From Phormidium tenue FACHB-1050 (lineage in GTDB: Bacteria > Cyanobacteriota > Cyanobacteriia > Pseudanabaenales > Pseudanabaenaceae), in contig NZ_JACJQY010000010.1 of the NCBI RefSeq assembly GCF_014696925.1, positions 62,001-126,000 of the forward strand: a DNA stretch of 64,000 nt, read 5' to 3'. Below, piece by piece: positions 58,185 to 64,000 of the stretch; within the stretch, counting starts at the first letter, position 1; every line of letters begins with the position of its first letter. Under the pieces are notes generated by a model that saw only the letters and a program-made list of their open reading frames with translations, did not search any database and was not told where the DNA came from. A program made the position numbers and the translations under genes.

Positions 58185-58205
58185 TCCCAAGCAAAACTTA
58201 CATTG

Positions 58206-58418
58206 CTATAGCAGTCCTATATCATTTGTGTTCTTTTGTTTGTGGAAGGACACCCCGTCGGGGTGTCCTTCCACAAACCATTTAGGATTGCTATATTTGC
58301 TCAAGTTTTTGGCGAAATATTCTTTGTTACATTTTGTATCGTAATTAATCAATTCTATCATCTCATTCAATAAATCAATCACGCCACTGTCACAGTAAGC
58401 TTCCAAGGATAAATACAA
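58206..58418 (-). other. Doubtful 70-codon frame running into a palindrome
   Basis: A leftward frame from ATG 58418 encodes about 48 residues of plausible helical protein (LLNEMIELINYDTKCNKEYF) before it enters the palindromic element and ends. It may be the front part of a gene cut by that element. No family recognised. Apart from this and the repeats, 57976-58691 is AT-rich and without genes. Confidence 0.25.
58207..58295. repeat. Element with TATAGCAGTCCT ends and GGGGTGTCC hairpin
   Basis: Ends TATAGCAGTCCTA and TAGGATTGCTATA. The inner stem TTGTGGAAGGACACCCC pairs with GGGGTGTCCTTCCACAA around GTC-type loop. Its left end overlaps the GCTATA end of the previous palindrome. Confidence 0.85.
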
Positions 58419-58691
58419 AGTTTAGTCAGTAGCTTCATTTCATATTTAAAGACAATTTAATTGAAACATAAAGATTACAAAGTCTTTAATTTTATTTATC
58501 TCTTAACACAAGTTATTTGTATCACTACAAATAATATTTAATTTCTGAAAGTATATTGAAAACTTATACCTTTGGGCGGACGAATAAAATTTGCTAATAG
58601 TGCATACTAAGCCTGTTAGGAAATAAAGCATAAATTAAATTTGTTTTTATGCTAACCAAATAATTCATTAATACAAACAAGGTCATTAATT

Positions 58692-58949
58692 ATGAGTTTA
58701 CAAGAAAGAGCTAAGGCTGCTGCCAAAAATATTGAAGGCAAGGTTGAAGAAGCTGTTGGTAATATCACTGGCGATCCTGAAAGACAGGCTTCAGGGCAAG
58801 CAAAGCAAGTTGAAGCTGAAGTTAGAAATGTATCTGAAGATGTCAAAGACAAAGCTAAAGATGTTGCCAATATTGTCCAAGAAAAGGCTAAAGATGTTGC
58901 TGATGCTGTAAAGGCTAAGGCTAGAGATGCTAAGAATGCTATTGACTAA
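58692..58949 (+). CDS. CsbD family stress-response protein
   Basis: A small 85-residue, highly charged, hydrophilic helical protein of the CsbD family: AKAAAKNIEGKVEEAVGNITGDPERQASGQAKQVEAE (in pieces) is the family core, followed by KDKAKDVANIVQEKAKDVADAVKAKA heptad-like repeats like LEA-type proteins. CsbD is part of the general stress regulon in other bacteria; function is unknown. It is preceded by about 270 bp of AT-rich sequence without genes, and followed by a second CsbD gene. Confidence 0.87.
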   Translation: MSLQERAKAAAKNIEGKVEEAVGNITGDPERQASGQAKQVEAEVRNVSEDVKDKAKDVANIVQEKAKDVADAVKAKARDAKNAID

Positions 58950-59117
58950 AATTTAATTATCTAAATAAATAGTCTTAAAGAATTTGATGGTTTAATCCAA
59001 ATAAACTATCAAAAAACTAAATTTAACTTTCAATATCTAGAAATAAATTTAGCCTTTACAAGCTTTTTTTAGCTAATAAAATTTTAGCCTTCCAATTTTT
59101 TAAAGGTTAATCAGAGA

Positions 59118-59609
59118 ATGAAAATGATTTCACGATTTTATCGAGCATTAATGACTATTGGTTTAGTTTCTTTCTTCTCATTCGCCTTAGTTTTAGGACT
59201 TGCGGTTGAGAATAGTTCCGCAGCACAGTCATTCAATCAGATAGTTGATTCTTCCCATGCACCGATCGCCATAATGGAAAGAGTTAAATCAACAGCCAAA
59301 GATCTTGAAGGTAAAACTCAAGAAGCGATCGGTAATGTCACAGGTGATGCCGAAAATCAAATTATTGGTAAAGCAAAGCAAGCTGAAGCGGCTTCTCGGA
59401 AAGTGACTGAAAATATCAAGGAAGGTGTGAGGTTGCCAGAACGAGTGAAAGCAAATGTCGAAAATCTGGAAGGAAAAACCCAAGAAGCCTTTGGTAATTT
59501 GACAGGCGATCGCCAAGATCAGATTGTTGGCAAAGCCAAGCAAGTAGAGTCAAAGACTCGCAATTTGATGGAAGATGCGAAAGACAAAGTTAAAGGAATG
59601 TTGAAATAA
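59118..59609 (+). CDS. Exported protein with two CsbD domains
   Basis: A 163-residue protein with a signal peptide (IGLVSFFSFALVLGLAVENSSAAQ) and two tandem CsbD modules: MERVKSTAKDLEGKTQEAIGNVTGDAENQIIGKAKQAEA (about 55-95) and LPERVKANVENLEGKTQEAFGNLTGDRQDQIVGKAKQVE (about 110-150). The duplication is clear from the paired LEGKTQEA(I/F)GN motifs. Export distinguishes it from the cytosolic CsbD gene 170 bp upstream. It ends with DKVKGMLK. Confidence 0.87.
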   Translation: MKMISRFYRALMTIGLVSFFSFALVLGLAVENSSAAQSFNQIVDSSHAPIAIMERVKSTAKDLEGKTQEAIGNVTGDAENQIIGKAKQAEAASRKVTENIKEGVRLPERVKANVENLEGKTQEAFGNLTGDRQDQIVGKAKQVESKTRNLMEDAKDKVKGMLK

Positions 59610-59643
59610 GTTTTTTGTTGAGAAATCTGTAGGATGGAATGAT

Positions 59644-59889
59644 ATGAATTTTATTTGGTTTATTTTGATCGGCTTAGCTGCTGGTTGGCTTGCAGGGCAA
59701 CTGGTAAAAGGGACTAGCTTTGGCTTAATTGGAGACATCATTGTTGGTGTCATCGGTGCATTGCTTGGTGGATTCCTATTTAGCACTTTTGGTCTATCTA
59801 CGGGTGGCGGACTGCTCGGCAGTTTAATCGTTGCCACAATTGGCGCTGTTGTCCTTCTGTTTGGGCTTCGCCTGATCAAGTCAGCATAA
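59644..59889 (+). CDS. GlsB/YeaQ/YmgE family membrane protein
   Basis: An 81-residue protein with three predicted helices: an N-terminal FIWFILIGLAAGWLAGQLVKG, a middle IIVGVIGALLGGFLF, and a C-terminal GSLIVATIGAVVLLFGLRLI. The GAxAGWLAGxxxKG opening is the YeaQ/YmgE signature. These small membrane proteins are stress-linked and of unknown function. It is 34 bp after the double-CsbD gene, probably in one unit. Confidence 0.92.
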   Translation: MNFIWFILIGLAAGWLAGQLVKGTSFGLIGDIIVGVIGALLGGFLFSTFGLSTGGGLLGSLIVATIGAVVLLFGLRLIKSA

Positions 59890-59990
59890 TCTTCTGCAAT
59901 CTAATCGAGAACTAATTTTTGTGACGCAAGCCATAAAAATTAGTTCTATTCCGCAATGTCTAACCAATTATTAAGAGTTCTATTAAAATC

Positions 59991-60455
59991 ATGTCTGACG
60001 AAAGAGATCAAGAAATTACTAGAAAAGTTACATCTCGTTCCAATACTCCTGCGAATGGGTACAGTGTTTCTGAAGAACGTACAACCAAAGTTAGCAATGA
60101 TGGAAGTTCCAGTGCTGTAATTGTTGTTGTTTTACTTTTCTTAGCTATAGGTGGAGGCGCGATCGCCTATTTCCTTAACAATCGCCCTGCGCCAACGCCA
60201 GTCTTAATACCAAGTGCTGTTGATACTGTAAAAGAAAACAAATCCACAATTATCGAACGGAACAACACCACTATCAGAGAGGTAAGTCCTGCATCACCTC
60301 AACCAACCCCCACAGTTGAGATTAATATTCCTGCGGCAACTGTCCAGCCTCAACCTGTAGCACCAGCTCCAGCCGTAACAGTGACCGCGACTCCTACCCC
60401 AGTTGCGACTCCAAAGGCTGCAACTCCTACCCCAACGACTGCTCCCAATAATTAG
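59991..60455 (+). CDS. Single-pass membrane protein with proline-threonine tail
   Basis: A 154-residue protein with a charged N-terminus (about 1-40), one hydrophobic anchor (VIVVVLLFLAIGGGAIAYFL, about 43-62) and a low-complexity tail rich in P, T, V and A (PTPVATPKAATPTPTTAP). The tail is likely periplasmic. Compositional bias suggests a structural or secreted-spacer role; no domain recognised. It is the last gene of the CsbD/YeaQ cluster on the plus strand, ending at a double terminator. Confidence 0.65.
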   Translation: MSDERDQEITRKVTSRSNTPANGYSVSEERTTKVSNDGSSSAVIVVVLLFLAIGGGAIAYFLNNRPAPTPVLIPSAVDTVKENKSTIIERNNTTIREVSPASPQPTPTVEINIPAATVQPQPVAPAPAVTVTATPTPVATPKAATPTPTTAPNN

Positions 60456-60462
60456 TTGACAA

Positions 60463-60505
60463 AATAAATAGTGATGCGCGGCTTTGCCGCGCATCACTAT
60501 TTATT
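60463..60505. terminator. Perfect 20-bp palindrome with TTT loop
   Basis: Arms 60463-60482 and 60486-60505, with core GCGCGGC-TTT-GCCGCGC as at 61922. It is the first of two hairpins closing the plus-strand cluster. Confidence 0.88.
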
Positions 60506-60513
60506 GCAACAAG

Positions 60514-60542
60514 AAAGAAGCCGCGCAATGCGCGGCTTCTTT
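60514..60542 (+). terminator. Intrinsic terminator, plus strand
   Basis: AAAGAAGCCGCGC pairs with GCGCGGCTTCTTT around AAT, followed by a T-run. It lies immediately 3' of the leftward cobI stop and may also end that transcript. Confidence 0.88.
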
Positions 60543-60544
60543 TT

Positions 60545-61270
60545 TTATTGGGGATTTGTTTGACTGGGAATCATCACGATCGCCCAATAGGGGACTTCAT
60601 CAGCAACGACTGAGGCGATCGCTTTAATTGTTTGATTGGGCATCGTGGCGCGTTCAATATATAAAGCCCGAGAAAATAATCCTAATTCTTCTAAAACAGC
60701 TTTTACTTTTGCGAAATGTCTACCTAATTTGATAATAATCGCTGCATCGGCAACGGCTAGGCGATCGCGTAGAATATCTGCTTCTAAAGTGGCGGGCATA
60801 ATACTTAATACATCATTACGGAAAGTCAGGGGCGCACCCAGCATCGCCGCACTGGCAAAAGTGGAAGATATTCCCGGAACTACTTCTGTATGAAATCTAG
60901 TCGCAAGGCGATTAAATATATACATAAATGAGCCGTAAAGCATGGGATCACCTTCACAAAGTACCGCCACATCACGACCTGCTTCTAAATGTTCCGCAAT
61001 TTTTTCTGCCCCAATGTCGTAATAGGGTTGGGAAGATCGTTCCACACTAAAGGGAAGTGGCATTGGTACTTCTATTTGCTCAGGACGAATAAAATCAGCG
61101 ACGATCGCCCTTGCTAAAACTTTGCCACTTTCCATTGTGGGATAGGCAATCACAGGAACGGAAGTCAAAATACGATGAGCCTTAATGGTTAATAACTCTG
61201 GATCACCAGGACCAATTCCTAAACCATAAAGACTTCCTTTTTTGACAATTACTTCTTCAACTGTGTTCAT
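60545..61270 (-). CDS. cobI: Precorrin-2 C20-methyltransferase
   Basis: A 241-residue SAM-dependent tetrapyrrole methylase of the cobalamin pathway. It has the N-terminal GIGPGDPELLTIKAHRIL (16-33), the central AVLCEGDPMLYGSFMYIF, EVVPGISSTFASAAMLGAPL, and the C-terminal AIIIKLGRHFAKV. These match CobI/CbiL rather than other methylases. Its ATG overlaps the cobH stop by 4 bp, giving a coupled pair. Confidence 0.93.
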   Translation of the reverse strand: MNTVEEVIVKKGSLYGLGIGPGDPELLTIKAHRILTSVPVIAYPTMESGKVLARAIVADFIRPEQIEVPMPLPFSVERSSQPYYDIGAEKIAEHLEAGRDVAVLCEGDPMLYGSFMYIFNRLATRFHTEVVPGISSTFASAAMLGAPLTFRNDVLSIMPATLEADILRDRLAVADAAIIIKLGRHFAKVKAVLEELGLFSRALYIERATMPNQTIKAIASVVADEVPYWAIVMIPSQTNPQ

Positions 61271-61896
61271 AGCTCATTCTCCATCGCTAATGCATTCAAG
61301 GCTGCGGCTGCCATTGCGCTCCCTCCGCGCCGACCATGAATAGTCAAAAAGGGAACACCACGGCTATTTTCAGCCAAAGCCGCCTTTGATTCGATCGCAC
61401 CGACAAAACCAACAGGGAATCCTAGTATAACGGCTGGTTTGGGCAAACCTTGATCAAGTAGCTCTAAGAGACGAAATAGGGCTGTGGGTGCATTACCGAT
61501 CGCAATGATCGATCCCTCAATATGCGATCGCCATAGTTCGATGGCGGCGGCTGATCGCGTATTGCCAATTTGTTGAGCCAGTTCTGCTACTTCAGGCTCA
61601 TTCAAAGTACAAATCACAGGATTATTGGCTGGCAAACGCTTGCGGGTAACTCCATTGGCAACCATTTGCGCGTCACAGAGGATCTTTGCGCCATTTTTCA
61701 AGGCTGCCCTGCCAATTTTCACCACATCTTCAGAATAAGCAAGATCGCTGACAATATCCGTCATGCCACAGGCATGAATTAAGCGCACTGCGACTACTTC
61801 TAAGTCTGGTGGCAAGATCGATAAGTTTGCCTCGGCGCGAATGGTGGCAAAGGATTTTTGATAAATGGCGTTGCCATCACGGATATAGTCAAGCAT
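61267..61896 (-). CDS. cobH: Precorrin-8X methylmutase
   Basis: CobH/CbiC (209 aa) shifts the C11 methyl of precorrin-8X to C12 to give hydrogenobyrinate or cobyrinate. Matching segments are IRAEANLSILPPDLEVVAVRLIHACG (in part), VKIGRAALKNGAKILCDAQMVANGV, and AVILGFPVGFVGAIESK with GGSAMAAAALNAL. The catalytic His43-type region is HACGM. It is the upstream gene of the pair, with a palindrome before its start. Confidence 0.93.
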   Translation of the reverse strand: MLDYIRDGNAIYQKSFATIRAEANLSILPPDLEVVAVRLIHACGMTDIVSDLAYSEDVVKIGRAALKNGAKILCDAQMVANGVTRKRLPANNPVICTLNEPEVAELAQQIGNTRSAAAIELWRSHIEGSIIAIGNAPTALFRLLELLDQGLPKPAVILGFPVGFVGAIESKAALAENSRGVPFLTIHGRRGGSAMAAAALNALAMENEL

Positions 61897-61921
61897 GAAA
61901 TTGATTAAGGGGATCTTAATG

Positions 61922-61958
61922 ATAAACCGTAGCGCGGCTTTGCCGCGCTACGGTTTAT
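61922..61958. repeat. Perfect 17-bp palindrome with TTT loop
   Basis: ATAAACCGTAGCGCGGC and its complement, core GCGCGGC-TTT-GCCGCGC. Confidence 0.85.
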
Positions 61959-61960
61959 AT

Positions 61961-61987
61961 TGTGCCGCCCGCTAGGTGGGCGGTACA
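61961..61987. repeat. Small hairpin next to the palindrome
   Basis: TGT(G)CCGCCC and GGGCGG(T)ACA around GCTAGGT. It lies just before the SIMPL gene stop. Confidence 0.65.
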
Positions 61988-61992
61988 ACAAT

Positions 61993-62727
61993 TTAATAAG
62001 TAATTTGCAAAGTGACCGCAGCTTCGACTTTCTGCTCACCTCCTAAAATGGGGACAGAGCTAGCCGCCGCATCCTTAGCAAATGTAGCCCGTGGCTGTGA
62101 AACTGGATAGGCGATCGCCGAATCACTAATGTTAATCGTCTTAATGGTTTTTGGGGTAAAACCTAAGGCACTTAACACCGTATTTGACTGAGTTTGAGCA
62201 TCTTTAATCGCATCTTGAAGCGCGAGTTGCTTGGCAGCATTTAATTCAACATCACTGGCAATAAAGCTAATCTGCTCAATTTGATTTGCCCCTGAATTCA
62301 CCGCAGCATCAAGGACTGCACCCGCTTGATCGAGAGCCACCAAGAAACTGACACTAGTTTGTCCCGTGAAACCATCTTGGCGTTGGCGATTATTTTCATA
62401 GACATACTTGGGACTGAGTTGAACGCTGGTAGTCTGCAACTTCTCGACATTTAACTGTTGTAAGCGCGAAACGATGCTATTAGCTTGACGAGCAACTTCT
62501 TCTTGAACAGCGATCGCGGTTTTTCCTTCCACATTTACTCCTAACTGAATACGAGCCTTAGTGGTTTTGACGGAGCGCTCACCGCGTCCTGTAACCGTGA
62601 TAACCCGCTCATTTTTGACTTCAGAATATTTTGCGGAAGTTTCTTGCGCTTTGGCGGCAGGGGCGATCGCCGCCACCGAGGGAATACAAAAAGCAAGACT
62701 GAGAACGAATGTAGTTAAGTGACGCAT
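61993..62727 (-). CDS. SIMPL domain protein (DUF541), exported
   Basis: A 244-residue secreted protein. A signal peptide (FVLSLAFCIPSVAAIAPAAKA) leads the SIMPL/DUF541 domain with RVITVTGRGERSVKTTKARIQLGVNVEGKTA (in pieces), then LQTTSVQLSPKYVYENNR and FVALDQAGAVLDAAVNSGANQIEQISFIASD, and AALQLAL-type helices. SIMPL proteins are periplasmic, form octamers, and have been linked to oxidative-stress and toxin-signalling roles, but a defined reaction is lacking. It is convergent with nothing nearby and stands alone. Confidence 0.9.
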   Translation of the reverse strand: MRHLTTFVLSLAFCIPSVAAIAPAAKAQETSAKYSEVKNERVITVTGRGERSVKTTKARIQLGVNVEGKTAIAVQEEVARQANSIVSRLQQLNVEKLQTTSVQLSPKYVYENNRQRQDGFTGQTSVSFLVALDQAGAVLDAAVNSGANQIEQISFIASDVELNAAKQLALQDAIKDAQTQSNTVLSALGFTPKTIKTINISDSAIAYPVSQPRATFAKDAAASSVPILGGEQKVEAAVTLQITY

Positions 62728-62861
62728 ATGATTAAATCCTTACGAACCTTTATTTCATGATATTTTTATTTCTTCTGTTTTGAAGATATCACCTGAATTA
62801 AATAGGATTCAGCACGGTTTCATTTTCAGCAACGACAATATGCTAGGTTCCCAATCTAAGG

Positions 62862-62890
62862 AGTAGTACGCGGCGAAGCCGCGTACTACT
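62862..62890. terminator. Perfect 13-bp palindrome overlapping a stop codon
   Basis: AGTAGTACGCGGC and its complement around GAA. The right arm reaches into the stop (62889-62891) of the leftward metallophosphoesterase gene. Confidence 0.85.
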
Positions 62891-64000
62891 AAATCTTGAT
62901 ATCGCGGCGGGTAATCCGCCCATTGGGAGCGTCAATATAGCGCGGCAACGTACTTTGATCGACAACTTTCAGCGTATCCATATCGTAAGTTGTGTAAATC
63001 GTTTCGGAAGTTTCCAACTTAATATCGATTACAGTCACAGTGCGATTTGGGGCTAGATCGCCACTTAGTAAGCGCCGAGGTCCGTCGCCCAATACTCCCG
63101 TGTGTAGCAGTTCCAACTTGCCCTTGTGAGCAGGATAGTAAGCGTGATGATGTCCACTGATGTAGGTATGCACATTATATTTTTCTAACAAGGATCTTAG
63201 GCGATCGGCTTCATTCAAATAATTTCCACCTGTTTCTCTGCCCCTAGCAACGGCATAAAGTGGTAAATGCCCGATCGCCATCCTTAGTTTTGCCTTCTGG
63301 GCAACTTCACTAGCCAGACTTTTTTCGACCCATTGCAATTGTTCTGTGGGAATCGTGGCGGTGGAAGCATCCCAAACTAAACAAAAAATATCATCCTGCT
63401 GGAAAGTGTAGTAAAAGGGAAATTCTGCGCGATCAACAAAGTTTAAATTTGGATTATGTTTAGGATCGTTCCAATATTTCTTGGCAGCATTGCGATCGCG
63501 TTCAAAGGAGAACTTGCCATTGTAAACAGAACCAGATCCATCATGATTGCCAATTGTAAAACCAAATGGCAGTTTCGCCTTGCGAATAGGTGCACCAATA
63601 TACTTCTCAAAGCCTTGCCACATCGCTGCAATTTCACCATCGTTCAGATCATTGCTTTGTCCAGCCACCATATCTCCACCACATAAAACTAGGTCAGGTT
63701 CCCAATCTGGTAGAAAGGCGATCGCCTGTTTAACCTGATCAATATAATCCGTGGAACCATAGGCACTATTGAGGTCACTAATCACCACAATTCGCATGTC
63801 ACCTCGCGTAGGTGCATATAAACCTTTAGGAGCAGGATTAGACGATCGCTTGACAGCTACTGTAGATTTGGCTGGTTTGGGATTATTGGTTATGGGGGCT
63901 TGGGGATCTGGAGGGGAGTTCGCTTCAGGCTGACGGCTCAAGATTCCTGAAAAAGCAGCACCGCCTAAGCCGCCACCAATTGCCAATCCGCCTAATATCA
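62889..64000 (-). CDS. Metallophosphoesterase, 5' end beyond window edge
   Basis: A calcineurin-like phosphoesterase whose frame is still open at base 64000; at least 370 codons are visible. The start is beyond the window; the visible N-terminus is glycine-rich and hydrophobic (ILGGLAIGGGLGGAAF), the end of a signal or anchor, followed by a Pro/Lys linker. Metal motifs are IVVISDLNSAYGS (Asn replacing the usual His), VLCGGDMVAG, FTIGNHDGSG, MAIGHLPLY, and ISGHHHAYYPAH. It is probably an exported phosphatase. Its stop lies in the arm of a palindrome. Confidence 0.9.
   Translation of the reverse strand, partial: ILGGLAIGGGLGGAAFSGILSRQPEANSPPDPQAPITNNPKPAKSTVAVKRSSNPAPKGLYAPTRGDMRIVVISDLNSAYGSTDYIDQVKQAIAFLPDWEPDLVLCGGDMVAGQSNDLNDGEIAAMWQGFEKYIGAPIRKAKLPFGFTIGNHDGSGSVYNGKFSFERDRNAAKKYWNDPKHNPNLNFVDRAEFPFYYTFQQDDIFCLVWDASTATIPTEQLQWVEKSLASEVAQKAKLRMAIGHLPLYAVARGRETGGNYLNEADRLRSLLEKYNVHTYISGHHHAYYPAHKGKLELLHTGVLGDGPRRLLSGDLAPNRTVTVIDIKLETSETIYTTYDMDTLKVVDQSTLPRYIDAPNGRITRRDIKI

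Noticed and set aside
60545-61896. Cobalamin riboswitch upstream of cobH
   Set aside because: No cobalamin-type box or long structured leader is visible; only a short palindrome at 61922.

Overview
This 64 kb window is from a cyanobacterial chromosome. The evidence is the very high density of HIP1 octamers (GCGATCGC), a CpcS/CpeS phycobiliprotein lyase, Gun4, the clock-output regulator RpaA, solanesyl diphosphate synthase, cyanobacterial GlgA, SLH-porin remains, cobalamin genes and a DXCF-type cyanobacteriochrome GAF protein. The style of the proteins and intergenic repeats resembles Pseudanabaena-like filamentous cyanobacteria; that genus is an inference from memory, not from a search. No rRNA, tRNA or CRISPR array was recognised.

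Layout. 1-3.6 kb: a type II restriction-modification pair (endonuclease cut by the window edge), a peptide-type ABC permease and phosphofructokinase. 3.6-10 kb: a palindrome-rich gap, small unknown genes, a beta-hydroxylase, CpcS, an amino-acid binding lipoprotein, then a two-gene segment bounded by two attC-like sites. 10-15.7 kb: cysE, an esterase, gun4, a GERPI-repeat protein, a decayed SLH porin, Uma2 and comB. 15.9-25.8 kb: a Dam-like methylase overlapping a nuclease-like gene, a second Uma2, an HTH protein with a GrpE-like tail, an adenylate cyclase, an Rpn-like nuclease, an HD hydrolase, a CpdA-like phosphodiesterase and proB. 25.9-32.2 kb: part of a contractile injection system (CIS): tail terminator, LuxR-type response regulator, sheath, three tube paralogues and a tail-assembly protein. 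32.4-35.9 kb: a STAND NTPase with 14 WD40 repeats. 36-46 kb: a serine hydrolase and a partial duplicate of its 3' end, membrane proteins, PcrA helicase, a Ser/Thr kinase, a Trypco1/Pepco-like protein and a caspase-GUN4 fusion. 46.2-48.3 kb: a REP-associated tyrosine transposase (RAYT), REP-like inverted repeats with GTAG feet, and a DUF6883/DUF4926 pair. 48.3-64 kb: sds, rpaA, an 86-bp tandem hairpin array, glgA, an MFS exporter, recO, the stand-alone photoreceptor GAF, a ThyX-like enzyme, a CsbD/YeaQ stress cluster, cobI-cobH, a SIMPL protein and an incomplete metallophosphoesterase.

The most striking non-coding property is intergenic palindromes. More than 25 near-perfect hairpins, usually with 3-nt loops and stems up to 36 bp, sit between genes, and several contain a gene's stop codon. 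They fall into families: a ~103-bp three-hairpin element with TACCAA/TTGGTA ends (five copies with covarying stems), palindromes sharing the core GGCGGCGC-GAA-GCGCCGCC, elements bounded by TATAGC/GCTATA, and elements carrying an AAGTACCTGTG arm. Arms differ between copies yet stay complementary within each copy, which implies selection on structure or arm-to-arm correction.

Functional links: cAMP can be made (19.6 kb) and probably degraded (23.7 kb) by nearby genes; R-M, attC-like cassette, STAND and caspase genes form scattered defence-like islands; the CIS genes here lack baseplate, spike and ATPase genes, so a complete machine would need genes elsewhere.
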